Shown in pieces: positions 1 to 7,837 of a stretch of DNA of 32,116 nt. Under the pieces are notes generated by a model. That model was not told the origin of the DNA. It did not search any database and saw only the letters and a program-made list of their open reading frames with translations. The first letter of the stretch is position 1. The number at the start of each line of letters is the position of its first letter. The stretch lies in assembly GCA_005880395.1 (NCBI GenBank), contig VBHQ01000010.1:1-32116 (forward strand), written 5' to 3'. A program made the translations under genes and the position numbers. Origin of the DNA: Chloroflexota bacterium. GTDB taxonomy: Bacteria > Chloroflexota > Dormibacteria > CF-121.

Positions 1-1
1 A

Positions 2-544
2 ATGCTGGCGGACGTTCGCGAGGCGTTTGTTGAACTCGAGGCCGCCATTGCAACCGGGCGGGTATCTCGCTGCCGCTCGTTCGTGAGCGATTCGCTCTAC
101 GGACAGGTAACGGCTTGTGTTGATGATTTATGGGCTCAGGGGCGGCGTCGCGCTCACGGCTCCTTCGAGATTCACCACCTCGAGGTTCTCGACTCGCGGC
201 CTGCAACGGGCGTCCGCGTGCGGCTCCAGGCGACATCGTCGATCGCGCTTCTGGATCGGCAAGGCCGCATCGTCGACGGCTCATTCGCCCTCAAGATGTG
301 GGCGCAGGATGTTACGGTAAGCCGGTTCGAGGCATCGCCGCAGAGGCCGCGGTGGATCATCACCCAGCTTGGTGACCTGGCCGTCGAAGGCGACGTCAGG
401 GGGCCGGTCAACGAACCGATGTCCCCGACCCAGCGCCAAGCCCTCCAGGCGGAACGTAACCGGCGCGAGCAAGAGGACGAAGAGTTCTGGGCGGCGCTCC
501 GAACGGTGTCGAGGAACTTCTTGACGGCCGTCGGCTCGGCCTGA
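2..544 (+). CDS. Tim44-like domain protein (possibly 5'-partial)
   Basis: The 180-residue frame begins one base inside the window, so the ATG at 2 may be internal and an N-terminal part, perhaps with membrane segments, may lie upstream. The pattern resembles Tim44-like domains: an N-terminal helix (about residues 3-17), a segment around residues 23-37 resembling the family's fls-x-x-ly region, then alternating beta strands (about 54-135) with a Trp-Ile-Ile strand near 118. The last 40 residues are charged and helical (QAERNRREQEDEEFW). In bacteria such domains occur in small membrane-associated proteins of unknown role. The family call rests on pattern resemblance only. It is followed after 59 bases by the glycosidase gene on the same strand. 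Confidence 0.5.
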   Translation: MLADVREAFVELEAAIATGRVSRCRSFVSDSLYGQVTACVDDLWAQGRRRAHGSFEIHHLEVLDSRPATGVRVRLQATSSIALLDRQGRIVDGSFALKMWAQDVTVSRFEASPQRPRWIITQLGDLAVEGDVRGPVNEPMSPTQRQALQAERNRREQEDEEFWAALRTVSRNFLTAVGSA

Positions 545-589
545 CCACTGACCGTCCAAAAGAGCTGCAAGACGGATTCCAGATGGCGC

Positions 590-595
590 CATAAT
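590..595 (+). promoter_or_regulatory. -10-like element CATAAT before the GH2 gene
   Basis: CATAAT lies 8 nt before the TTG codon at 604. Transcription would start at or beside that codon, and no Shine-Dalgarno is visible, which fits a leaderless transcript. No convincing -35 hexamer is seen. Confidence 0.35.
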
Positions 596-603
596 TCGCT
601 TCG

Positions 604-2772
604 TTGCGTCCCTCCCGCCGAATGGCCGGCCTCGTCCTCCTCAACGTCATGGTCGTGCTGGCACTTCCGGCGTGTACCAGCCCCTCATCGCCAGCCGAGC
701 TGACGCCAACCTTGAGCTTCAAAAGCATTGCCGGCAGCCGGATCGCCATGCAGGACGGGATTCCGGTTCCAACCTTCTCGTATCAGCCACGCCGCCGGCT
801 CGACCTCACGGGCAAATGGCGGGTCGAGGTCATGGCGATGGACGACGACCTTTCACTCACTCCACGCTCGTCCGCCCTGAAGCAGATCGTGGCGGATGCG
901 GCTGGGCGCCAGCAGTCGGTCTACGACGATACCCACTGGCCGGCGAGCGACGTTCCCGGCTCATTCAATCCGCCGCCTTCACCGACGGGCAATGGCGCCT
1001 GGTACCGCAAGGACTTCGACGTCCCGGTCGAGTGGCAGAACCAGACCGTGACGCTGAAGTTCGGCGCCGCCAACTACATCGCTGACGTCTGGCTGAACGG
1101 CCACTACCTCGGCTATCACGAGGGCGGCTCGACGCCATTTGCGTTCGATGCGAGCGACGCCGTCATCGCCGGCGACGTCAACACGGTGGCCATCCGGATC
1201 GACAATCCGCCCTGGGGAACGCGGCAGGACATCGTGCCATGGGGATTGACCGACTGGTGGAACTATGGCGGCCTGACCCAGCCCGTATGGCTGGAGGCGA
1301 GCGCGTCGATCTATGCCGCCCGCGCCGATATCGTGCCGCACCTCGACGGTGCCGACGTGACCGTCACGCTGCATCAACGCCGGGGGACCGCGGCGTCCGT
1401 GCAGGTCGGCCTCGACATTCTGCCGGCGGCGGTCGATCCGACGAACCTGACGAATCCCGATCCCCGCAGCCTCGTCCCGCCAGACGCGGGGCCGATCACC
1501 TCCCAGCGGCTGGATGCCGGCGTGATCGGGAGCGATGCGACCAGCCAGGTGCATGCGAGCTTCGCGCTGGCAAACGCGGACCTCTGGTCGCCGGAGTCAC
1601 CGGCCCTTTACGTCCTGCGGGTGCAGGTCTTCTGGGAGGAGCGTCCAGTCGACCAGCTCTTTGAGAGCTTCGGCTTGCGCCGGGCGGTGGTTGACGCCCG
1701 CTCCCCAAGGGTCCTGCTCAACGGCAACGCCGTCGCCTATGCCGGAGTCGCCTTGCATGACGAGCGCGTCTATCCCGGGATCAATGGCCAACCGCGCGGT
1801 GGACCGGTGACAAGGCCCGACGACATCCTGATTCTGCTGGAAAAGGCGAACGCGACCAACATCCAGCTGATCCGTGCCGATCATCATCCCGGCAACCCCT
1901 TGCTGCTGATGCTCGCCGACCGGCTGGGATACGCGATCTGGGAGGAGATTCCCCTCTATCACTACACGCCCGACACCTTCGCCATCGCGATGGATCGTGG
2001 CATCCCGCAGCAGATGCTGGCGGAAATGGACCTGCGCGATATGAATCATCCGTCCGTCCTCTTTCATGGCCTTGCCAACGAATCGACCGGTGGTCCCGAG
2101 CGCGAGCAGGCGCTTGCGACGCTCCACAACCTTGACCGTTCGGTGGACGGAACCCGTCTCACGGGCCAGGCGGCCTACGGCAACCAGCCCGATGACACCA
2201 CCAGCAGCCCCCTCGATGTCGCCGGCTACACGATGTACTACGGCGTCTTCTATCAACCGGACGCCTCGACCGGCACGGCACAGGCGCTCCAAATCGCGCA
2301 CAAGACCTTCCCGCGCAAACCGATCGTGGCGCTCGAGTACGGGCGATGGTCAGACAGCAGGAGCGATCAACAAGAGCAGCGGCGCATCCTGGTCGACACC
2401 TACGCTGCGCTGGCACCCGAGCTGGCAAGCAATCCGTCCGGATATGTGGCGGGGGCGATCTGGTGGACGCTCGACGATTACTGGACACAGCGGCCGGGCG
2501 TGAGGATCGAGCACTTTGGCCTGTTCACGCCGAACGGCGATCCCCGGCCTGCCGGCCTGCAGGCGGCCGAGCTGTTCAGCGGCGGAGCAGGACAGGGCGC
2601 GCGGCAGAAGATCGTCTCGAGCGCGACCGGCGCCCCGATCCAGCCGGCCTTTGAGGGAAAACTTCTGCTCGGCTACCTTGCCTATGCCTTGACGGTTGCC
2701 CTCGCGATCCCGGCGGTCATCCTATTGGGCTTGCTCGCCCGGCAGCGCCGCCGGCGGGTGACGGTCGGATGA
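604..2772 (+). CDS. Glycoside hydrolase family 2 protein, lipoprotein-like with C-terminal membrane anchor
   Basis: This is a GH2 (beta-galactosidase/beta-glucuronidase-like) enzyme of 722 residues. Residues 1-25 form a signal peptide ending in a lipobox-like LPAC. A sugar-binding jelly-roll domain spans about 63-235 (DLTGKWRVEV, WYRKDFDVP, VWLNGHYLGYHEGG), an Ig-like domain follows to about 360, and the TIM barrel runs about 365-650. Expected catalytic residues are present: acid/base E493 in the Asn-Glu pair of HGLANES, and nucleophile E578 in VALEYGRW. After the barrel a hydrophobic helix (about 690-712) followed by RQRRRR suggests a membrane anchor, so the enzyme probably faces outward and is held to the membrane. 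The TTG at 604 is chosen because it keeps the basic n-region and sits just after a -10-like CATAAT; an ATG at 622 is the alternative. The sugar specificity cannot be read from the sequence. It overlaps the next gene by 4 bases. Confidence 0.88.
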   Translation: MRPSRRMAGLVLLNVMVVLALPACTSPSSPAELTPTLSFKSIAGSRIAMQDGIPVPTFSYQPRRRLDLTGKWRVEVMAMDDDLSLTPRSSALKQIVADAAGRQQSVYDDTHWPASDVPGSFNPPPSPTGNGAWYRKDFDVPVEWQNQTVTLKFGAANYIADVWLNGHYLGYHEGGSTPFAFDASDAVIAGDVNTVAIRIDNPPWGTRQDIVPWGLTDWWNYGGLTQPVWLEASASIYAARADIVPHLDGADVTVTLHQRRGTAASVQVGLDILPAAVDPTNLTNPDPRSLVPPDAGPITSQRLDAGVIGSDATSQVHASFALANADLWSPESPALYVLRVQVFWEERPVDQLFESFGLRRAVVDARSPRVLLNGNAVAYAGVALHDERVYPGINGQPRGGPVTRPDDILILLEKANATNIQLIRADHHPGNPLLLMLADRLGYAIWEEIPLYHYTPDTFAIAMDRGIPQQMLAEMDLRDMNHPSVLFHGLANESTGGPEREQALATLHNLDRSVDGTRLTGQAAYGNQPDDTTSSPLDVAGYTMYYGVFYQPDASTGTAQALQIAHKTFPRKPIVALEYGRWSDSRSDQQEQRRILVDTYAALAPELASNPSGYVAGAIWWTLDDYWTQRPGVRIEHFGLFTPNGDPRPAGLQAAELFSGGAGQGARQKIVSSATGAPIQPAFEGKLLLGYLAYALTVALAIPAVILLGLLARQRRRRVTVG

Positions 2773-3158
2773 TCCACCAGGTCAGCGGCCGGGTGCTCGC
2801 GGTCTCGGTCAGGGCCGCGATGATCGCCGGAGGCTGGATCGGGTTCGCGCTCGGAGTCGTCACCGGGTGTGTGCTGGGAGCAGGTCTGGCCTGGTTCGCC
2901 GGGGCGATCCTGAGCTGGCAGCGCGATCTGAGCCTCACGCTTGGCGTGACCGAGCAGCTACTCCCATTCGGTAGCCAGGTGCCCGTGCTCGAACGCATCC
3001 AGGCCAACTGGTTCATCGTCGTGCCGTTCGTCGGTGTGCTGGTCGGGGTGTTTGCCGCCCTGGTCGGCGCCCTGATCGGGGGGCTGGTCGCCGCCTCCTA
3101 CAACCGCTCCCCGTTCGGCGTTCAGGTCGTCGTCGAAGTGCCTCGCGACCCACAGTGA
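2769..3158 (+). CDS. Small membrane protein with two transmembrane segments
   Basis: This 129-residue protein starts at an ATG overlapping the GH2 stop codon (ATGA), so the two are translationally coupled. It has two long glycine-rich hydrophobic segments, about residues 17-50 and 80-110, joined by a polar stretch (WQRDLSLTLGVTEQLLPFGSQ), and a short soluble C-terminus. No family is recognised. Because of the coupling it may assist or accompany the membrane-anchored glycosidase, but this is inference only. Confidence 0.7.
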   Translation: MIHQVSGRVLAVSVRAAMIAGGWIGFALGVVTGCVLGAGLAWFAGAILSWQRDLSLTLGVTEQLLPFGSQVPVLERIQANWFIVVPFVGVLVGVFAALVGALIGGLVAASYNRSPFGVQVVVEVPRDPQ

Positions 3159-3207
3159 ACTGTTGCCGGTTCGCGATGATTTTCTAATCGAGAACACATG
3201 ACAGAGA

Positions 3208-4284
3208 GTGGTATCGCGGGTAAGCTCAGGCTCAACCGTGAGGGGAGAATCGGGTCGTTTCCTGCTGCGCCTGGCCGTCTATCCGCTGCTGATGGCGTTG
3301 CTTCCGGTAATCGCGAGCGCCGCCTATCTGGGCCCGAGCACGGTCTCGGCGGCCGTGGTCTCGTCGCCAGCGCGGGACCGAGCCCCGCAGCCCGACCCTC
3401 TCGGGAAGGCTGCCAGCCGCGAGGTCATTACCAAACCGGTTCCACCGGTCACCACCGTGCTCGTCCCCACGGCGCTTGAGCAACTGCACGCCGATCTGCT
3501 GAAGATCGGCGCCTCGAACGGCGGACGGGTCGGCATATCGCTGCAGGAGTTGAGCGGCCCGCGGCGGACGGCTGTCTCGTTAGGGGCCCGTCAGAGCTTC
3601 TACGCGGCCAGCGCCTACAAGCTGCCGTTACTGATGGCGGAGGCGCAGCAGATCGCCACCGGGCACGCCAGCCCGTCGGATCGGCTCTGTTACGACCCCG
3701 CCGACCAGGAAGATGGCTGGTTCACCGACTACAACCCGGGCACGTGCTTTACCCGGCAGGAGCTGGCGCAGCGCGCCGGCATCGACTCCGACAACACCGC
3801 GGCGCATATCCTGGTGCGCTACCTGGGTGGGCCGGATGCCCTCAACGCCTACGCCCGGTCGGCCGGCATGACGGCGTCGGCCCTATGGGTCCCCAACACG
3901 ACGACGCCGGACGACCTTGCCGCCGCCTGGGTGAACGAGGCGCTCGGCCGGCTCGGCGGCGTCGCCGCCCAACGTTGGCTCTATCCGCTGTTGACCCACA
4001 CCGCCAGTGAGCAAGGAATCCCAGCCGGCGTACCCGGCACCGTTGCCGTCGTCCACAAGGTCGGGACCTTGAGTGGATCGGAGAACGACTCCGCTTATGT
4101 CACCGGCGGACGGGTCACGTATGTCCTCTCGGTCGCGGTGGACGGAACCGACGAAGTAACCGGGTGGCGCACCATTGCGCAGATCTCCTCGCGGATCTGG
4201 CGCTATGAGTCCAGCCGTCCCGCTTACGTCGTTGTCGCTAGCGCTGGGCCTTCGGCACCGCTCTGGCCTGACCGCCGGCACTAG
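3208..4284 (+). CDS. Serine hydrolase of the class A beta-lactamase fold
   Basis: The three hallmark motifs of the beta-lactamase/PBP fold are present in order and at usual spacing: SxxK as S135-A-Y-K138, SDN as S194-D195-N196, and a KTG-equivalent K284-V-G286. An N-terminal hydrophobic segment (about residues 18-40) is a signal peptide or anchor, followed by a Pro/Ala-rich linker to about 85. The class A Omega-loop ExxLN motif is not evident, and the third motif is KVG rather than KTG. It may therefore be a penicillin-recognising or cell-wall-related hydrolase rather than a true beta-lactamase. The start is uncertain: GTG 3208 is used here, but GTG 3238 gives a cleaner signal peptide. The 3' end overlaps the convergent reductase gene by 47 bases. 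Confidence 0.82.
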   Translation: MVSRVSSGSTVRGESGRFLLRLAVYPLLMALLPVIASAAYLGPSTVSAAVVSSPARDRAPQPDPLGKAASREVITKPVPPVTTVLVPTALEQLHADLLKIGASNGGRVGISLQELSGPRRTAVSLGARQSFYAASAYKLPLLMAEAQQIATGHASPSDRLCYDPADQEDGWFTDYNPGTCFTRQELAQRAGIDSDNTAAHILVRYLGGPDALNAYARSAGMTASALWVPNTTTPDDLAAAWVNEALGRLGGVAAQRWLYPLLTHTASEQGIPAGVPGTVAVVHKVGTLSGSENDSAYVTGGRVTYVLSVAVDGTDEVTGWRTIAQISSRIWRYESSRPAYVVVASAGPSAPLWPDRRH

Positions 4285-4765
4285 CGGCTGGGCTCAGTTC
4301 GAACACGGGGCGGCGCTGCGCTGCTGCCTCAGGGTCAGTCAGGATATCGCCGCCGCCGAGAGAGCGGATCAACAGCCGTCCCATCGGCAAGCTGACGATA
4401 AAGGGCGTCAGCACCTCGCGGAAAAATCGCGCGGCATCGCTGGGTGAGAGCTCAGCCGCCTGAACCGGCTCGGCGCGACCTTTGATCGTGACGGTCGCGC
4501 GGCCGGCGGCCCGCAGATTCTGGACCCAATCGACCGGCCCGTACACACCCAGCAGCCAGCGTCGACCGCCGACGTTGATCAGCGCCACCGGCGTCGTGCG
4601 GGGTAGGCCGCTCTTGCGGCCCGCGACGGTCAGCAGCACGTTCGGGCCCATCAGGCCGGCGCGGGCAAGGCGTCGAGCCACCGGGTTGAAGAGTCCGACG
4701 AAGAACGGTGCAGCCGTCTTCCGGCTGCTCACGGGATGTTGACGAACCGATTCAGCAGGCGCCAT
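4238..4765 (-). CDS. Nitroreductase/F420 family (DUF385-like) deazaflavin-dependent oxidoreductase
   Basis: The 175-residue product matches the Ddn/DUF385 split-barrel family: NPVARRLARAG at the N-terminus, then LTVAGRKSGLPRTTPVALI (the strand-loop that holds the F420 phosphate in characterised members), RRWLLGVYG, and WVQNLRAAGRATV. These proteins reduce nitro compounds or quinones using F420H2, so the host probably makes F420 (inference). The ATG at 4765 has a strong upstream GGAGGT with a 4-nt gap. Promoter and palindromic operator lie directly upstream, between this gene and the TetR gene. The last residues run into the convergent serine hydrolase gene. Confidence 0.85.
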   Translation of the reverse strand: MAPAESVRQHPVSSRKTAAPFFVGLFNPVARRLARAGLMGPNVLLTVAGRKSGLPRTTPVALINVGGRRWLLGVYGPVDWVQNLRAAGRATVTIKGRAEPVQAAELSPSDAARFFREVLTPFIVSLPMGRLLIRSLGGGDILTDPEAAAQRRPVFELSPAASAGGQARAVPKAQR

Positions 4766-4786
4766 TGGGACCTCCGTGTCGGGATT

Positions 4787-4802
4787 TCAATCAAATGATT
4801 GA
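4787..4802. promoter_or_regulatory. Palindromic operator, likely for the adjacent TetR regulator
   Basis: TCAATCA-aa-TGATTGA is a perfect 7-bp inverted repeat with a 2-base centre. It overlaps the -10 region of the reductase promoter and lies about 40 bases past the TetR gene's 3' end. A second looser match (TCAATC...TTGATC) lies at 4823-4840, over and upstream of the -35. Size and position are typical of TetR-family operators. Confidence 0.6.
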
Positions 4803-4826
4803 TCTCAAGGTACCAGCGCGGGTCAA
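4798..4826 (-). promoter_or_regulatory. Promoter of the deazaflavin reductase gene
   Basis: On the minus strand TTGACC (4826-4821) and ATCAAT (4803-4798) are separated by 17 bp. The palindrome at 4787-4802 covers the -10, so a bound TetR protein would block initiation. Confidence 0.5.
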
Positions 4827-4844
4827 TCGCTTGCTTGATCGAGT

Positions 4845-5438
4845 TCAACTTCGCGGCCCCGGCCGCCGGAGCCAGTGGTCGAGCTCGCGAATTGCCTGGT
4901 CGCTCCGGGTGGCCGGGATGCTTGGCAGGGCCATGCTCATCAGGGTTGCCATGATCAGCGCCGCCGCTTCATCGCTGTCGCGCTCGGGTGCGATGCTTCC
5001 GGCGCGAACGGCCTGGTGCAAAAGGTCACGGATGATCCGATGCCACGCCTCATTCGTCTTTCGCATGATCCTGGCAAGACCGGGGTCACGGGCCGAACGC
5101 AAGGCCAGTTCACCCATGACAGCCCCGAGTTCGGGCTGTCTGCGCATCAGCGTGCGAACCGCCCGGACATGACTGGCCAGCTGATCATCCGAACCTCCAT
5201 CCGGCGATAGCGTCGAGCGGAAGCGGGCCATCGCATGACCGATCACCGCCCGGATCAGCGCCTCCTTGGTTGGGAAGTAGTAATGCAGCGTGGCGATATT
5301 CACGCCGGCATCGGCGGCCACGTCGCGGGTGCGCAAGCCCTCGAATCCCCGCTCGGCGATCCCTCGAAAGGCTGCCTGCACCAGGTCATGCCGGCGAGAT
5401 TCATTCGAGGGTGGTACCGACCCGGCCGGCGCCTTCAT
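4845..5438 (-). CDS. TetR/AcrR family transcriptional regulator
   Basis: This 197-residue protein has the N-terminal TetR helix-turn-helix: RRHDLVQAAFRGIAERGFEG, then TRDVAADAGVNIATLHYYFPTKEALIRAVI. The C-terminal all-helical ligand domain runs from about residue 80 and ends DHWLRRPGPRS. The start is placed at the ATG whose first bases overlap the TGA of the upstream split-barrel gene (ATGA at 5438-5435), which implies translational coupling; a longer frame from 5477 is less likely. The palindromic operator just downstream, in front of the reductase gene, is the probable target. The ligand is unknown; context suggests a flavin- or F420-linked detoxification response. Confidence 0.9.
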   Translation of the reverse strand: MKAPAGSVPPSNESRRHDLVQAAFRGIAERGFEGLRTRDVAADAGVNIATLHYYFPTKEALIRAVIGHAMARFRSTLSPDGGSDDQLASHVRAVRTLMRRQPELGAVMGELALRSARDPGLARIMRKTNEAWHRIIRDLLHQAVRAGSIAPERDSDEAAALIMATLMSMALPSIPATRSDQAIRELDHWLRRPGPRS

Positions 5439-5893
5439 GTCCGCTCGGTCCGCTGGCGATTGCCGCCCGCACGCCACCAGTCGACCACGAGCCGGTCGCC
5501 GGCGGCATTCAGGTGGGTGAAGGCGACCTCGCGGATCTCGATACGCATCCGAGCCGCACCGGGCACTGGTGACGGTGGCTCGGCCACTTCGTGGGCGATT
5601 CCACTCACCTTCGCCTCACCCAGCCAGGCTGCCGGTTGGTCCATGGGTGGATCGTCCGTCGGACTGTGGAGTGCCACCCGGGGGTCGCGCTGGAGGTCAT
5701 GGAGCTTGCGGGAGTCCGGCATCATGCCCAGATAGAGTTCGCCATCGGCAAACTCGGTCTCGATGCCGCTGATCCGGGGCGAGCCATCTTTGCGCAGGCT
5801 CGCCATCGTCTTGTGCTTCCTGATACCGAAGCGCTCCCTCACCTTCGCCGCCAGCTCCGGCTCGGCGGCCGCAAACTCAGCCCAGCTTGGCAT
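5435..5893 (-). CDS. Pyridoxamine 5'-phosphate oxidase-like (flavin-binding split barrel) protein
   Basis: This 152-residue protein resembles the PNPOx-like flavin split-barrel family: FGIRKHKTMASLRKDGSPRI, then ELYLGMMPDSRKLHDLQRDPRVALHSP, which is the usual strand-loop order. Family members bind FMN, F420 or heme and act as small oxidoreductases; the cofactor here cannot be told. The ATG at 5893 overlaps the stop of the upstream gene by one base (TGATG); a TTG three bases earlier is the alternative. The 3' end overlaps the TetR start by 4 bases, so the three genes form one operon. Confidence 0.8.
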   Translation of the reverse strand: MPSWAEFAAAEPELAAKVRERFGIRKHKTMASLRKDGSPRISGIETEFADGELYLGMMPDSRKLHDLQRDPRVALHSPTDDPPMDQPAAWLGEAKVSGIAHEVAEPPSPVPGAARMRIEIREVAFTHLNAAGDRLVVDWWRAGGNRQRTERT

Positions 5894-6606
5894 CAACCAA
5901 AACCGAACCAGCGCTGCCGCTGCGGAAAAAGGTAGCGGTCGGTCAGAAAGTTCAGGACCCTTCGGGCGGTGGCGAAGTTCTCGCTGACGGCGCCAAGCAC
6001 ATCGGTCATCGCGCCCCGGCGATCGGCGGCCCGGTGTGCGATGCGGTAGGCCCGCTGCCCAACCCGCTCGAGCAGCCAGACCCCGTCGCGTCGCTCGTCA
6101 CCGAGCCGCCGGTACACGGAGGGTCGCTCCGCTTCGGGCAAGAGCTCGGCGAGCTCGATCAGGCGAAGCGGGTCCAGCTCGCTGAATCGTTGTCGCCGCC
6201 AGCCTCGCCGGGTTTGCACCATGACGCTGCCGCTGGCGACATGCGTGTAGGAGGACAGCAACTCCGCCAGGAAAAACCGCCGCGCCGGATCGGCGCCGAA
6301 TTCACGCAGGCCGCCAACATCAAAAACAGGAACACGCTGGCCGGGCCCGACCCACTCGTCGATGAAGGATGCCTGCGATAAATCTCGTGCGGCGCGATGG
6401 ATCAGCAGGCTGAACAGGAGAAACGGTGAGGCGAGGAAAAGCGGATCTCTTGCCGGTTCATTGAAGACGGCGCGATAGGCTGCCGGGTTATCGAGCGCCG
6501 AGACCAGCGCGTCGGGGTCGCTGCCCAGGCTCGATCGTTCACTGACGCCGGCGAGGAGGGTGAGATCGCCGTCCGTGAGATGCTCGAGATAAAGTCGACC
6601 AATCAT
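5893..6606 (-). CDS. Hypothetical protein, first gene of the TetR operon
   Basis: This 237-residue protein has no domain I recognise. It appears soluble and mostly helical: a hydrophobic helix (about residues 57-70, FLASPFLLFSLLIH), a segment with RRFFLAELLSSYTHVASG, and an Arg-rich, helix-rich C-terminus ending in RWFGFG. There is no signal peptide and no cysteine. It starts at the ATG at 6606, divergent from the next gene with only 46 bases between them, and overlaps the split-barrel gene by one base, so it belongs to the flavin protein/TetR operon. Confidence 0.75.
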   Translation of the reverse strand: MIGRLYLEHLTDGDLTLLAGVSERSSLGSDPDALVSALDNPAAYRAVFNEPARDPLFLASPFLLFSLLIHRAARDLSQASFIDEWVGPGQRVPVFDVGGLREFGADPARRFFLAELLSSYTHVASGSVMVQTRRGWRRQRFSELDPLRLIELAELLPEAERPSVYRRLGDERRDGVWLLERVGQRAYRIAHRAADRRGAMTDVLGAVSENFATARRVLNFLTDRYLFPQRQRWFGFG

Positions 6607-6638
6607 CTGCCCATATGATGGCCGAGGCGATGGCCGCC

Positions 6639-6644
6639 TACACT
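6639..6644 (+). promoter_or_regulatory. -10-like element TACACT before a leaderless-type start
   Basis: TACACT lies 8 nt before the ATG at 6653 in the 46-base divergent gap. No Shine-Dalgarno is seen, so the transcript would start at or beside the ATG. No clear -35 hexamer is visible. Confidence 0.35.
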
Positions 6645-6652
6645 AGCCGCCA

Positions 6653-7288
6653 ATGGAACGACCGGCCGACGAGTGTCCGTTTCCCAAGCCGTTCCCCTCG
6701 GAATTTAGCGATTGCCCGGCGTTCCAGGCTCGTCAATTCATCCCCCTCGACACCCGCTATCAGCCGCTCGACCCGGTGATCACCTGCCGTCACCTGGAGA
6801 CACGAGGGCTGCCTCAGCGTCACCGCTGGTACGCGGCCTGCGCGTTGGGTGACGCTGAGGCAAGGCGCCGGTGGGTTCGCGAGCTGGGCCCGGCGCGCCT
6901 CGAGCGAATCCGCGGGCTTCAGGGAGAGATTGGGGAGGTCATGGGTCCCTTTAGCCCCCGACTGTGGACGTTGAAGGGCCAGCAGCTGCGCGCGATTCGC
7001 GACAATCGGGATGCGTCGCCAATCACCGCTGAACTGCGGGCGCTGGCCGGCCAGGTAACGGCATCGCTGAGCGTCTTTCTGGTCGAGCGCCAGCAGGCAT
7101 TCGCGGAAGTTGACTTGCCTGTGGATGCGGCCCGCAACCTGATCCAGGTTGCCTTTGATCGCTTCATCGAGACCCAGTTTTCGAGTGAGGTCAGCTTCGA
7201 GGTTCCGGACGATGCCCTCCAGCGGTTCCCGGAGGCGGTCCGGAGCTTCTTCCGACCTTCCGCCTCGTCCGACCCAAGTCCGGTCTAA
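6653..7288 (+). CDS. Hypothetical protein with N-terminal four-cysteine cluster
   Basis: The 211-residue product is unrecognised. Its first 65 residues hold all four cysteines, C8, C21, C45 and C63, plus H47 (CRHL) and H57, a spacing that could hold a zinc ion or a redox or Fe-S site. The remainder (about 68-200) is predicted helical and rich in Arg, Gln and Glu, with hydrophobic faces but no membrane segment. The ATG at 6653 follows a -10-like TACACT by 8 bases. It is divergent from the flavin/TetR operon and convergent with the SRPBCC gene, whose stop is 3 bases away. Coding is supported by its GC3-rich codons and its tight fit between its neighbours. Confidence 0.7.
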   Translation: MERPADECPFPKPFPSEFSDCPAFQARQFIPLDTRYQPLDPVITCRHLETRGLPQRHRWYAACALGDAEARRRWVRELGPARLERIRGLQGEIGEVMGPFSPRLWTLKGQQLRAIRDNRDASPITAELRALAGQVTASLSVFLVERQQAFAEVDLPVDAARNLIQVAFDRFIETQFSSEVSFEVPDDALQRFPEAVRSFFRPSASSDPSPV

Positions 7289-7291
7289 GGT

Positions 7292-7723
7292 CTAGGTCCG
7301 GCTTTCGCCCGCCTCAGCCTTCCGCGCGAGGCCCTGGAGCAATGCCGGAAAGGTGTCGGCGACCTGCTTGCCCATCATGCCGCCGACGAGCCCGCCGAGT
7401 GGACCGCCGACGGTGACCGCCTGACTGACCCGGGTTTTGCCGTTTGGAACCGATGCCACCTGGCAATCGAACAGGAATCGGGTGAGCGGAATCACCGTCG
7501 TCTCGAGCCGGAACGAGCGGCCGGGGACGACTTCACTCAAAACGATCTGGCGTGTCCCTTGCTTGGTCTTCATCGTGCCGGTGGTCCCGGCGACGAACGG
7601 GCCGTTGAGGGTCATCGCCTGCACATCGGGGTTCCAATCCTGCCAGGTTGACGTATCCGACCAGAGTTTCCAGACCGCCTGGGGACTTGCCGAGGTTTCC
7701 ACCGAGCGCTCGTGCGTCGCCAT
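7292..7723 (-). CDS. SRPBCC family (polyketide cyclase/START-like) protein
   Basis: This protein of about 143 residues shows the SRPBCC pattern: an N-terminal strand ERSVETSASPQAVWKLWSDTSTWQDWNPDV, then central strands (GTTGTMKTKQGTRQIVLSEV, SFRLETTVIPLTRFLFDCQV), and the long C-terminal helix after GGPLGGLVGGMMGKQVADTFPALLQGLARKAE. Such proteins bind hydrophobic ligands in a deep cavity. The ATG at 7723 is chosen because the fold begins right after it; the frame is open to a TTG at 7801 but that extension looks non-coding. It is divergent from the YCII gene. Confidence 0.82.
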   Translation of the reverse strand: MATHERSVETSASPQAVWKLWSDTSTWQDWNPDVQAMTLNGPFVAGTTGTMKTKQGTRQIVLSEVVPGRSFRLETTVIPLTRFLFDCQVASVPNGKTRVSQAVTVGGPLGGLVGGMMGKQVADTFPALLQGLARKAEAGESRT

Positions 7724-7837
7724 CGGTGAAACGGTATCGCAGGTCACCGGGGAAGTAAAGGATGTCGATCCCGCCCCGCCCTTGTTCGTCGTACTGTACA
7801 AAGCGGTACGGGCCGACTACATGCAAAGGAGCAACCA

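Noticed and set aside
7785-7815. CGTAC...GTACG repeat before the YCII gene as an operator
   Set aside because: Only 5-bp arms 11 bases apart, which is expected by chance, and no regulator is adjacent.
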